Source: an uncultured Bacteroidales bacterium (lineage in GTDB: Bacteria > Bacteroidota > Bacteroidia > Bacteroidales > Paludibacteraceae). Taken from it: a stretch of 6,852 bases of DNA. Under the pieces are notes generated by a model. It did not search any database, was not told where the DNA came from, and was given only the letters and a program-made list of their open reading frames with translations. A program made the position numbers and the translations under genes. Shown here piece by piece: positions 1 through 4,516 of this stretch. Within the stretch, counting starts at the first letter, position 1. Each line of letters begins with the position of its first letter. The stretch spans positions 1 to 6,852 of the forward strand of contig CALCGR010000028.1 of assembly GCA_937901025.1 (NCBI GenBank), in the 5' to 3' direction.

Positions 1-196
1 TGAAGCGCGTCTTCGCTTGGGTCTCGGCCGTGGAGTACGGGTTCTCCTTGAGGTCACGAGGGTTGCAACGTTTGCCGGTCCACATCTGGTCTTTGTTGAC
101 GCCGCTGCGGCCGAGGTTGATGAGGAATTTGCTGTGTTGGCAAACCTTTCCGGACAATTGCTCGAAAGGTTCCATAAGTTTTACTACTTTAGACAT
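1..196 (-). CDS. Small protein of the SGK[L/V] paralogue family, partial (C-terminus beyond the window)
   Basis: I do not recognise a named family. The reading frame starts at ATG 196 and runs off the left edge after 65 codons, so the C-terminus is not visible. It begins MSKVVKLMEPFEQLSGKVCQ and contains SGKVCxHSK at about residues 15-23 and TGKRCNP at about 40-46. The 113-aa protein encoded at 707-1048 has the matching motifs SGKLCTHSK and TGKMCFP, and both start MSKV, so the two are clearly paralogues. No signal peptide or membrane segment is visible. The leader is A/T-rich with no Shine-Dalgarno and no clear TAnnTTTG box. It is the most distal visible member of the minus-strand cluster that starts with the VirE-like helicase. 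The four Cys/His residues (C19, H21, C44 and nearby) could bind metal, but this is only a guess because they are not kept in all paralogues. Confidence 0.75.
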   Translation of the reverse strand, partial: MSKVVKLMEPFEQLSGKVCQHSKFLINLGRSGVNKDQMWTGKRCNPRDLKENPYSTAETQAKTRF

Positions 197-240
197 AATG
201 TGATAAAATTTTGATTGTTAATAATTTGGGTTAATTCTCT

Positions 241-256
241 TATCTCCCGCTCAGCC
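241..256 (+). repeat. Dispersed intergenic repeat, copy 1 (TATCTCCCGCTCAGCC)
   Basis: This 16-nt sequence recurs identically and in the same orientation at 6802-6817. It is followed 58 nt later (start to start) by CTCGCTTTGCT (299-309), which also recurs after the second copy. A related form lies on the opposite strand at 678-700. All copies are intergenic. Confidence 0.6.
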
Positions 257-677
257 ACTTTGTGGCTTATTACGCACATTTGCTGCCATCGCAATGGCCT
301 CGCTTTGCTTTATGCCCGGCTAAAGCACGGGCGCTCGTCGACCAAGGCTCAGCACGATGGGTTTGCTCCGCAAGCCCAGGGGTGCTCTTCGCCTCGTTCT
401 CCTCAATTTCGCAGATTGGGCTAGTTTGAGCATCACCCTGCTCAACATCGCTATCCAAGAGACATACTCTATCAGCCACGCTTATATAAGGGGACGTTTG
501 AGTAGTGGGTTACTCATACTTCGACAATATAGCGTAATTTAAGGAAAATCGGGCCGAAATGCCCCTGTCGAAGCGGGGCTTTGACATCGCATGAGGCTCG
601 ATTGACGCGGCCTGTGCTTATAAGCCAGGCTAATAAGATAGCCAAGGATTAGGCGTTGGCGCGAAATTCGCGTAATA

Positions 678-700
678 GCGAAGCGAGCGGGAGAAATAAG
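678..700 (-). repeat. Dispersed intergenic repeat, variant copy on the minus strand
   Basis: On the minus strand this reads CTTATTTCTCCCGCTCGCTT followed by CGC. It combines the TCTCCCGCTC core of the copies at 241 and 6802 with a CTCGCTTCGC end that resembles the CTCGCTTTGCT found after those copies. It lies 7 nt beyond the stop codon of the gene at 707-1048. Confidence 0.45.
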
Positions 701-706
701 CATTCA

Positions 707-1048
707 TTAGTCGCCAATGAGACTGCCGGAGGCATCGTACTCGCTGTTCCACTTATGCATCGCATACCCGAACACGGAGCCGGCTTGCGCAGCTTTCGCA
801 GCGGCTTTCAGCTTCGCTTTCTCGGTGTCGGACATCGCTGCAATACGGGCTCGAACAGCCGTTGTAACAGCTTTGAAACGTGCCTTCGCGGCTACTTGGT
901 CCTCCGTCGGCTCGCCCTTGAACGGGAAGCACATCTTACCGGTGCTCACTTGCCCGTTGAACGAGTTGGTGCGGAAGTACATCTTAGAGTGGGTACAGAG
1001 TTTCCCACTCATGGAGGCCACAACCTCCACTGGTCTTACTTTACTCAT
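707..1048 (-). CDS. Small protein of the SGK[L/V] paralogue family, 113 aa
   Basis: Function unknown. The start at ATG 1048 fits the paralogue at 1-196, which also begins MSKV. The N-terminal half carries SGKLCTHSK (about residues 14-22) and TGKMCFP (about 36-42). It continues with EPTEDQVAAKARFKAV, where a Gln/Lys stretch followed by R-F is shared with the other paralogues, and a long Ala/Lys-rich segment likely to be helical (about 55-90). The C-terminus has FGYAMHKWNSEY, which aligns with RGYIVHCYYAEY in the 108-aa paralogue. No signal peptide or transmembrane segment is visible, so a cytoplasmic protein is likely. A TACCTTTG box at 1149-1156 on the minus strand suggests its own promoter, with a leader of roughly 95 nt containing C-rich CTAC repeats. 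It is intact and about as long as its full-length sister, so it is probably a functional gene. Confidence 0.8.
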   Translation of the reverse strand: MSKVRPVEVVASMSGKLCTHSKMYFRTNSFNGQVSTGKMCFPFKGEPTEDQVAAKARFKAVTTAVRARIAAMSDTEKAKLKAAAKAAQAGSVFGYAMHKWNSEYDASGSLIGD

Positions 1049-1054
1049 AATTTT

Positions 1055-1088
1055 AGGTGTAGGGGAGTAGAGGGGTAGAGGTGTAGGG
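1055..1088. repeat. G/A-rich minisatellite-like tract in the leader of the 113-aa protein gene
   Basis: On the plus strand AGGTGTAGGG occurs at 1055-1064 and again at 1079-1088, with AGGGGAGTAGAG and GGGGTAGAGG between. In the transcript (minus strand) this is C/U-rich and lies 7-40 nt before the start codon. The 12-mer AGGGGAGTAGAG (1061-1072) recurs inverted inside the helicase gene at 3768-3779. Confidence 0.6.
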
Positions 1089-1148
1089 TCTACCGATCTA
1101 CTCGGGTTAATAAATAGGATTCATTGGAATTGGTACCCTTTCCAAGAA

Positions 1149-1156
1149 CAAAGGTA
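1149..1156 (-). promoter_or_regulatory. Bacteroidota-type -7 box (TACCTTTG) upstream of the 113-aa protein gene
   Basis: The minus strand reads TACCTTTG, matching the Bacteroidota TAnnTTTG consensus recognised by the housekeeping sigma factor. I see no TTTG about 20 nt upstream, so the -33 element is weak. It would make a leader of about 95 nt for the gene starting at 1048, separating that gene from the DUF5675/HTH pair. Confidence 0.5.
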
Positions 1157-1220
1157 CGACATGAAACGGCACTTTTGTTGCTCATTAATGATCAATTTTT
1201 ACCAAAAAGTGCATTTTTTG

Positions 1221-1385
1221 CTATTTTTCCGCTATTATTCTCCGGATTTGGACCTCACTGAGGTCATGTTCCACGGATAATTTGGCATAAGCCAGCATCG
1301 TGGATGCGCCTTGCTGCAGGTACTCCACGAAGCGGGTGCGGATAACTTCATTCCGCGCCCGAATGACTTTACTCGCTCTGTTCAT
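1221..1385 (-). CDS. Very small helix-turn-helix protein, 54 aa
   Basis: This 54-codon frame starts at ATG 1385 and ends with TAG at 1221-1223. It begins MNRASKVIRARNEVIRTRF. Residues 23-51 align without gaps to residues 49-77 of the 95-aa protein encoded at 4113-4400: LQQGxS matches LEQGxS, then SxExxxSE and IRRxI, with 13 of 29 residues identical by eye. The IRR segment is where a recognition helix of a helix-turn-helix would lie. The start overlaps the end of the DUF5675 gene by 17 nt, which suggests translational coupling. The protein lacks the first 25 or so residues of the 95-aa relative. It may be a DNA-binding regulator or a small accessory factor; the target is unknown. I trust the frame because of the homology and the overlapping start, not its length. 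Confidence 0.6.
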   Translation of the reverse strand: MNRASKVIRARNEVIRTRFVEYLQQGASTMLAYAKLSVEHDLSEVQIRRIIAEK

Positions 1386-1869
1386 CGATGACTAATTTTG
1401 CCATTATAGGCTCATGGTGATAGAGCGTAGCAAGGTCGTAATAGAGGTCTTGGCGTTTGACAATGTCCGTGGCATCGACGATCTCGATCCAGATGTCTTC
1501 CTTCTTTCTTAATGCACGCATCATCCGCGCACGTAGGTGCATGAAGGCGTTCTTGCTACTCAGCAGCCGCGGTTGATTCTCATCGAGGGTCCCGACGAGG
1601 ATACACCCCGAGGAATCTTTCGCCGTGTTGCCCGGGTGGATGCGGATGCCGGTACGCCCGATGACGCGGTCGAGGAGGGGGAGTATCTCCCCGAACCGCG
1701 GGGACATGGTGAGGTGAACCGGATAAAACCCGGGTGCGATGCATCCCGGGGCGCCATAGCGGTTGGCGATGGCGGGTTCTAACGTGTCGCAGAAAGCGAC
1801 GTTGTCTACGAATAGTTTGCCTGTGACGGCAAAAGGACTCGTCTGAGTCCGGTAAAGTTTTAAAAACAT
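1369..1869 (-). CDS. DUF5675 family protein, YkuD-like motif, 166 aa
   Basis: The family has no proven role that I know of. Members occur in phages and Bacteroidota islands and are suspected to act on peptidoglycan or cell-surface substrates. The protein starts MFLKLYRTQTS and shows the family pattern: an early strand-rich region with CDTLEPA (about 28-34), a PGFYPV segment (46-51), then RIHPGNTAKDSSGCILVG at about 76-93. H78, S87 and C89 form an HxG...SxGC arrangement like the catalytic motif of L,D-transpeptidases (YkuD), which suggests cysteine-based chemistry. There is no signal peptide, so export would need another route or a lysis step. The C-terminal part after about residue 130 is less typical. 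The start at ATG 1869 follows an A/T-rich leader resembling that of the gene at 2142-2468 (AACTTTTAAA...AACTATG). Its stop overlaps the start of the 54-aa HTH gene. Confidence 0.75.
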   Translation of the reverse strand: MFLKLYRTQTSPFAVTGKLFVDNVAFCDTLEPAIANRYGAPGCIAPGFYPVHLTMSPRFGEILPLLDRVIGRTGIRIHPGNTAKDSSGCILVGTLDENQPRLLSSKNAFMHLRARMMRALRKKEDIWIEIVDATDIVKRQDLYYDLATLYHHEPIMAKLVIDEQSE

Positions 1870-1907
1870 AGTTAAGGTTTAAAAGTTTTGAAAAATAAAA
1901 GCATGGT

Positions 1908-1929
1908 CATCCTACGGACATCCTACGGA
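1908..1929. repeat. Tandem 11-bp duplication
   Basis: CATCCTACGGA occurs twice head-to-tail (1908-1918, 1919-1929) and is followed by a decayed third similarity (GTGCTACGC). It lies between the DUF5675 start and the truncated paralogue, where the missing C-terminus of that paralogue would have been. Confidence 0.7.
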
Positions 1930-1947
1930 GTGCTACGCTAAGAGAGG

Positions 1948-2145
1948 CTAATGAGTATTGCGCGATTTGCGGTGGCACGTTCCGTATAGATATCCAAAGT
2001 GCGCACGAGCTTTTTGCTGCTTTGCAGTAGCTTTCTGCGGGGTGCGCTGAAGGAAGAATTTGCCGGAGGGGGAGCGACGGATATAGTGGTGTTTATCGAG
2101 TTTTCCGCACATCTCGGCAAAGGGTTCATTGAGCGTGATTCTCAT
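1948..2145 (-). CDS. Small protein of the SGK[L/V] paralogue family, 65 aa, C-terminally truncated
   Basis: The start ATG (2145) overlaps the stop TGA of the upstream paralogue as ATGA, indicating translational coupling. The protein begins MRITLNEPFAEMCGKLDKHH. EPFAEMCGKLDK aligns with EPFEQLSGKVCQ of the gene at 1-196 and with GLVRGKLDKDS of the gene at 2142-2468. It continues SGKFFLQRTPQKATAKQQKARAHF, the shared Gln/Lys-then-F segment. After about residue 50 the similarity is lost and the frame ends at 1948, so the helical C-terminal half and the GYxxHxxxxEY end are missing. The adjacent frame gives DIYTERATANRAILISLS after the same point, so a frameshift near position 2000 is possible, but that frame also stops early (1938). 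It may be a decaying copy or a genuine short variant. Function unknown. Confidence 0.6.
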   Translation of the reverse strand: MRITLNEPFAEMCGKLDKHHYIRRSPSGKFFLQRTPQKATAKQQKARAHFGYLYGTCHRKSRNTH

Positions 2146-2468
2146 TCGTGCAAATACTCCGCATAATAACAGTGAACGATGTACCCGCGCAGCGTCGAAA
2201 AATGACGCAGATTCTGTTTCCAGTGCTTCTCATAGTAACTCTTCCGCGCCGGATCTGCCATCACTTCTTTGACATACACTGCGGCCGCCTTGAAGTTTTT
2301 CTTTACTTCTTTCTGCTTCTCCGACGGTTCTGTTTGCAGTTTTAAGTTTTTCTTCTTTTGCTTTGCGCAATATTGTACACCATTGCGCACAAAGAAATAA
2401 ATGTCTGAATCTTTGTCGAGTTTTCCTCGCACTAACCCCAACGGGGTCGGTAAAATTACTCTAGCCAT
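2142..2468 (-). CDS. Small protein of the SGK[L/V] paralogue family, 108 aa
   Basis: Function unknown. It starts MARVILPTPLGLVRGKLDKD and contains RGKLDKDSDIYFFVRNG at about residues 14-30. This matches SGKLCTHSKMYFRTNS in the 113-aa paralogue and CGKLDKHHYIRRSPSG in the 65-aa one. A Lys/Gln-rich stretch (about 35-55) precedes VKKNFKAAAVYVKEV, which is likely helical. The C-terminus RGYIVHCYYAEYLHE matches FGYAMHKWNSEYDA of the 113-aa protein. The high lysine content gives a basic protein that could bind nucleic acid, though this is inference. There is no signal peptide or membrane segment. It is the first gene after the helicase, 115 nt downstream of its stop, with a large inverted repeat between them. 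Its stop overlaps the next start (ATGA). Confidence 0.75.
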   Translation of the reverse strand: MARVILPTPLGLVRGKLDKDSDIYFFVRNGVQYCAKQKKKNLKLQTEPSEKQKEVKKNFKAAAVYVKEVMADPARKSYYEKHWKQNLRHFSTLRGYIVHCYYAEYLHE

Positions 2469-2500
2469 AGTTTAATCATGATTTAAAAGTTAGTTTTTTA

Positions 2501-2521
2501 GGGTATGCAGGGTAGGGAGGG
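2501..2521 (+). other. Possible G-quadruplex-forming tract
   Basis: The plus strand has four GGG runs with loops of 6, 2 and 1 nt (GGG-TATGCA-GGG-TA-GGG-A-GGG), which fits a three-tetrad pattern. It overlaps the left arm of the inverted repeat at 2508-2591. The complementary C-rich strand is the transcribed-sense strand here, so any effect would be on DNA, not on the mRNA. Formation in the cell is not shown. Confidence 0.35.
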
Positions 2522-2591
2522 TAAGTAAATCCTATAAATACCCTCCCGCGCGCAAGGGAATATAGGGTTTTTACTTACCCTCCCTACCCTG
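2508..2591. repeat. 22-bp perfect inverted repeat spanning the helicase stop codon
   Basis: The arms at 2508-2529 and 2570-2591 are perfectly complementary over 22 bp, with a 40-nt interior. The interior can partly extend the stem through CCTATA (2531-2536) and TATAGG (2561-2566), and contains GCGCGC near its centre. The helicase stop codon (2584-2586) lies inside one arm. In the minus-strand transcript it would form a very stable hairpin between the helicase and the first small-protein gene. No U-tract follows, so it is not a classical terminator. It could mark an mRNA processing point, a transcription attenuation point, or a DNA site used by the helicase. Confidence 0.75.
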
Positions 2592-3897
2592 TGTCGTCGG
2601 TTGCACTACGTGCATCCAGTTTGTGTTGGTTGTCAATATCTTGTTTTACATACACTACATACCCTTGTTTGCCATTCGATTTTCGGGGTATGTAACCGTG
2701 TTTCTGAATAATCTTCCCTAATCGACTGAGGGGTGTCGGGGTCGCAATACTACCCCAATCGCGTAACCGCTGACTGATCTCCGCGGTCGCCAAAAAGACG
2801 GCCCCGTTGTCACCCGGATTCGCCGGAGCAAAGTAAACATCCAACAAGTCTTCCTCGTTCTTAATCTCCATAAACCGGTCATTATTCTTCTCAATCTCCT
2901 GTATATCCTCTAAGTCGAACCAATAATTGAAATGCCTACTAATCAACCACTTTGCCTCTCCGTATATCTGCCCGTAGGGGATGACCTGTTCGTCTCCGAA
3001 TAGGAACGAACTGTCAATACTCTCTACCTCAAACATCAGCCATCGGCGGTTACCCGTCAAGTCCGTCAAGATATGCTTATCATTGCCGCTACCGCAAAAC
3101 GACGCTACGCGTATCCTGCGCTCCTTCGTGTACCCGTACACCACCCGCTCATTGACATCCGAACTCGTCACAAACGACTTCACCTTATTCAACTCCCTTC
3201 GATCCATCGCGTCCAACTCCTCCACGTGAATCAAGCCGAATTCCGCAATCCGCATCCGCTCGTCTTTATTCATTTCGCCCGAGAAAGACATCTTGGTCCC
3301 GTAATCCCGCAAACAGGGTGGCAGCAAATGCTCCAGCCAGGTCGTCTTATATATGCCTTGACGCCCAATCAGCACCAGCACCTCGTGATTCACCACCTCG
3401 TCGAACATCCAACACGCCACCATCGCCACAAACCATTTCTTAAATGACTTCCGCCACCGTTCCTGCTCCAAATTAGCCTCCGGCGCTAAATTGCTAAATT
3501 CATCCTTAGCCGCAGGCGCTAAATTTCCTTTTACGCGCACTTGGCTGCTAAGCCAATCAATCCACGAGGTGCCTCCGTGTTCTTCCGGATTATAGGGCTC
3601 TTGTGCTTTCATCCAATCCCGCAACGGGTGAATGGCGGGTATGATCTCTGAATTGAGAACAAGTCGTACCTCCCTGTCTGTGATATTTACCTGCGTCTCT
3701 TGGGCGCATGCGCACGCAATCGCATTGATTGCCCGCGTATCCACTTCCTTCCATTCATTCCCTACTCCTCTACTCCCCTCCTCCTCTACTCCTCTCCTTA
3801 TTTGCAGTTTCCTCGATAGCACATCCCATCGAAAGTCTGCCCCTTCGTTGTAGTTCCGCATGATATAATCCCGTGCTATGTCTAATTTGGATGCCAT
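2584..3897 (-). CDS. VirE-family (virulence-associated E) SF3-type helicase with DUF3874-like C-terminus, 437 aa
   Basis: This is an ATP-dependent helicase of the VirE/VapE group found in phages, satellites and Bacteroidota islands, where relatives take part in element replication. Numbered from the start MASKLDIARDY, a Walker A-like GRQGIYKTT lies at 178-186 (Tyr replaces the usual Gly before Lys), Walker B-like LIHVEELD at 222-229, and the sensor region GSGNDKHILTDLTGNRRW at 269-286. The tail at about 350-416 (LLDVYFAPANPG...GYVVY) fits DUF3874. There is no N-terminal primase domain such as larger VirE fusions carry, so this is probably helicase only. The frame is open upstream to 4017, but ATG 3897 is chosen because a TACCTTTG promoter lies 28-35 nt upstream of it. 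Two repeat-like insertions are translated: a Glu/Gly/Arg-rich stretch (about 35-46) and a duplicated NLAPxA segment (about 125-141). It leads the minus-strand cluster and probably drives it. Confidence 0.85.
   Translation of the reverse strand: MASKLDIARDYIMRNYNEGADFRWDVLSRKLQIRRGVEEEGSRGVGNEWKEVDTRAINAIACACAQETQVNITDREVRLVLNSEIIPAIHPLRDWMKAQEPYNPEEHGGTSWIDWLSSQVRVKGNLAPAAKDEFSNLAPEANLEQERWRKSFKKWFVAMVACWMFDEVVNHEVLVLIGRQGIYKTTWLEHLLPPCLRDYGTKMSFSGEMNKDERMRIAEFGLIHVEELDAMDRRELNKVKSFVTSSDVNERVVYGYTKERRIRVASFCGSGNDKHILTDLTGNRRWLMFEVESIDSSFLFGDEQVIPYGQIYGEAKWLISRHFNYWFDLEDIQEIEKNNDRFMEIKNEEDLLDVYFAPANPGDNGAVFLATAEISQRLRDWGSIATPTPLSRLGKIIQKHGYIPRKSNGKQGYVVYVKQDIDNQHKLDARSATDDTG
3473..3525. repeat. 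Pair of 20-nt TTAGC...GCTAA palindromic repeats inside the helicase gene
   Basis: TTAGCCTCCGGCGCTAAATT (3473-3492) and TTAGCCGCAGGCGCTAAATT (3506-3525) match at 18 of 20 positions. Each has TTAGC/GCTAA arms. A third partial copy, GCTAAATT, lies between them (3493-3500). On the coding strand they are read in frame as NLAPAA and NLAPEA, just before the helicase ATPase core. Confidence 0.65.
3760..3799. repeat. Low-complexity CTCCTCTACTCC repeat inside the helicase gene
   Basis: The 12-mer CTCCTCTACTCC occurs at 3765-3776 and 3781-3792 in a pyrimidine-only tract apart from the A of each CTAC. On the coding strand it encodes RGVEEEGSRGVG. The shared 12-mer CTCTACTCCCCT (3768-3779) is the inverse of 1061-1072. 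Confidence 0.6.
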
Positions 3898-3924
3898 AGT
3901 GCCTTGTTCGTTTGAATTTCGCTG

Positions 3925-3957
3925 CAAAGGTACGGCTTTTTTTCGACATACGACAAG
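3925..3957 (-). promoter_or_regulatory. Promoter of the VirE-like helicase gene
   Basis: On the minus strand the -7 box is TACCTTTG (3925-3932), followed by CA, a full Bacteroidota consensus. A CTTG at 3954-3957 sits 21 nt upstream as a -33 element. The -33 element touches the first dyad of the operator-like array (3957-3970), so a protein bound there would be expected to block or alter initiation. The box lies 28-35 nt upstream of ATG 3897 and supports that start over the upstream in-frame one. Confidence 0.7.
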
Positions 3958-4026
3958 ACAAGAAGTTGTCTTCCACTGAAAAAGACAAGAAGATGTCCGA
4001 TTTTTAAAGAAAGACAAGAACTTGTC
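3957..4026. promoter_or_regulatory. Three operator-like dyads between the divergent genes
   Basis: GACAAGAAGTTGTC (3957-3970), GACAAGAAGATGTC (3984-3997) and GACAAGAACTTGTC (4013-4026) are three copies of a dyad with GACAA/TTGTC arms. The third is a 7-bp perfect dyad (AGACAAG/CTTGTCT, 4012-4027) and the second has one arm mismatch. Starts are 27 and 29 bp apart. An extra GACAA half-site lies at 3952-3956. The array sits between the helicase promoter and the promoter of the 95-aa HTH gene, the typical place for an autoregulated switch. The HTH protein is the obvious candidate to bind, but this is inference. Confidence 0.65.
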
Positions 4027-4050
4027 TCTTCCTAATTCAAAATTTTTTTG

Positions 4051-4060
4051 TTACTTTGCA
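4051..4060 (+). promoter_or_regulatory. Probable -7 box of the 95-aa HTH gene (TTACTTTGCA)
   Basis: TTACTTTG differs from TAnnTTTG at one position and is followed by CA as in the other boxes of the window. It lies about 52 nt upstream of ATG 4113. No clear TTTG is seen at the -33 distance. The third operator-like dyad ends 24 nt upstream of the box, so it could overlap the polymerase footprint. Confidence 0.5.
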
Positions 4061-4112
4061 GCTGATTTCGTGAAAACGGAAGGATTATTTACCTTATTAA
4101 ACTTCCAAATTA

Positions 4113-4400
4113 ATGAAAACAGTACAAGAATTTTTGGATTCCCTGACGCTGGAGCAGTATCAGGATTTGTGCGTATTCCTCATCGTAAGCGGACACGGCA
4201 CATTAGTTAAGCGCATGCACGAGCGTTGTGCGCAAGTCAGTCGTTATCGAGCCCTATTGGAGCAGGGGCAAAGTATTACGGATGCGTTAATGAATGTCTC
4301 GATTGAATGTAAGGTGAGCGAAAAAACGATTCGCCGAGCGATAGACTGGCTCAATGAGTTGCTTCGCCCATCGATTTATGAGGATTTTATCAGCCAATGA
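4113..4400 (+). CDS. Helix-turn-helix DNA-binding protein, 95 aa
   Basis: I do not recognise a named family. The start MKTVQEFLDSLTLEQYQDL is preceded by an A/T-rich leader and a TTACTTTGCA box. Residues 1-45 look helical. Residues 55-80 (ITDALMNVS...KVSEKTIRRAIDWL) fit a helix-turn-helix, with VSEKTIRRAI as the recognition helix. The 54-aa protein at 1221-1385 matches residues 49-77 without gaps. The gene is divergent from the helicase and separated from it by three dyads with GACAA/TTGTC arms, so a repressor or activator of both promoters is the simplest role. It might also act as an adaptor for the helicase at these sites. It ends 13 nt before a good intrinsic terminator, so it is monocistronic. 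Confidence 0.7.
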   Translation: MKTVQEFLDSLTLEQYQDLCVFLIVSGHGTLVKRMHERCAQVSRYRALLEQGQSITDALMNVSIECKVSEKTIRRAIDWLNELLRPSIYEDFISQ

Positions 4401-4413
4401 TGCTGTTTTTCTC

Positions 4414-4443
4414 AACCGCCGTCCCTCCGTTGGCGGTTTTTCG
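4414..4443 (+). terminator. Intrinsic terminator after the 95-aa HTH gene
   Basis: AACCGCC (4414-4420) pairs with GGCGGTT (4432-4438) across an 11-nt loop and runs into a T-tract (4437-4441). It insulates the HTH gene from the aminotransferase promoter just downstream. Confidence 0.8.
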
Positions 4444-4462
4444 TTGCAAAAATGTAAATAAA

Positions 4463-4506
4463 TTTGGTAGTTTGCAAAAAAATCCTTACCTTTGCACCCG
4501 CAAAGG
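4463..4506 (+). promoter_or_regulatory. Promoter of the sugar aminotransferase gene
   Basis: TTTG at 4463-4466 and TACCTTTG at 4487-4494 are separated by exactly 20 nt, a near-ideal Bacteroidota -33/-7 pair. The -7 box is followed by its own inverse: CCTTTGC (4489-4495) and GCAAAGG (4500-4506) form a 7-bp dyad with a 4-nt loop, then TTTTTA. Start ATG is at 4517, so the untranslated leader must be very short (around 10-20 nt). Confidence 0.8.
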
Positions 4507-4516
4507 TTTTTAGATT

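Larger units (their letters stand above)
197..706. other. 510-bp gap without a supported gene, rich in short palindromes
   Basis: No convincing coding sequence lies here. A 69-codon frame on the minus strand (270-479, GTG start) has no recognisable motif. The gap holds several short dyads: AGCCAC-TTT-GTGGCT (252-266), TGGGTTTGC-TCC-GCAAGCCCA (about 359-379, one wobble pair), TGAGTA/TACTCA (499-516), GCCCC/GGGGC (561-579), a 21-nt near-perfect palindrome at 610-630 centred on GCTTATAAGC, and CGCGAA-A-TTCGCG (660-672). None is followed by a convincing U-tract on the minus strand. It also carries two copies of a TCTCCCGCTC-type intergenic motif, one near each end. It may be a structured spacer, a decayed gene or a non-coding RNA locus. 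The sequence alone does not decide. Confidence 0.4.

Noticed and set aside
270..479. 69-codon minus-strand frame in the long gap (GTG start)
   Set aside because: It has no recognisable motif, no promoter box and no paralogue, and it crosses several hairpins. It is better described as part of a non-coding gap.
656..1078. Two long plus-strand frames opposite the 113-aa small-protein gene
   Set aside because: The minus-strand frame has three paralogues in the window and a promoter; the plus frames have neither.
1204..1219. Terminator after the 54-aa HTH gene
   Set aside because: AAAAAGTGCATTTTTT is a weak A/T dyad with almost no loop; it may help end transcription but does not meet the standard of the terminators at 4414 and 5641.
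1938..2129. Alternative frame over the truncated paralogue as a separate gene
   Set aside because: Only the 1948-2145 frame carries the GKL motif and the ATGA overlap. The other frame could at most be the continuation after a frameshift.
3898..4017. Upstream extension of the helicase frame (40 extra residues)
   Set aside because: It would translate through the consensus promoter and the first two operator dyads, its sequence is Cys/Ser/Arg-rich and unlike the family, and ATG 3897 sits at a normal distance from the -7 box.
3957..4026. CRISPR array
   Set aside because: There are only three 14-bp units with 13-15-bp gaps, the unit is a dyad, and it lies between divergent promoters, which fits operators and not a spacer array.
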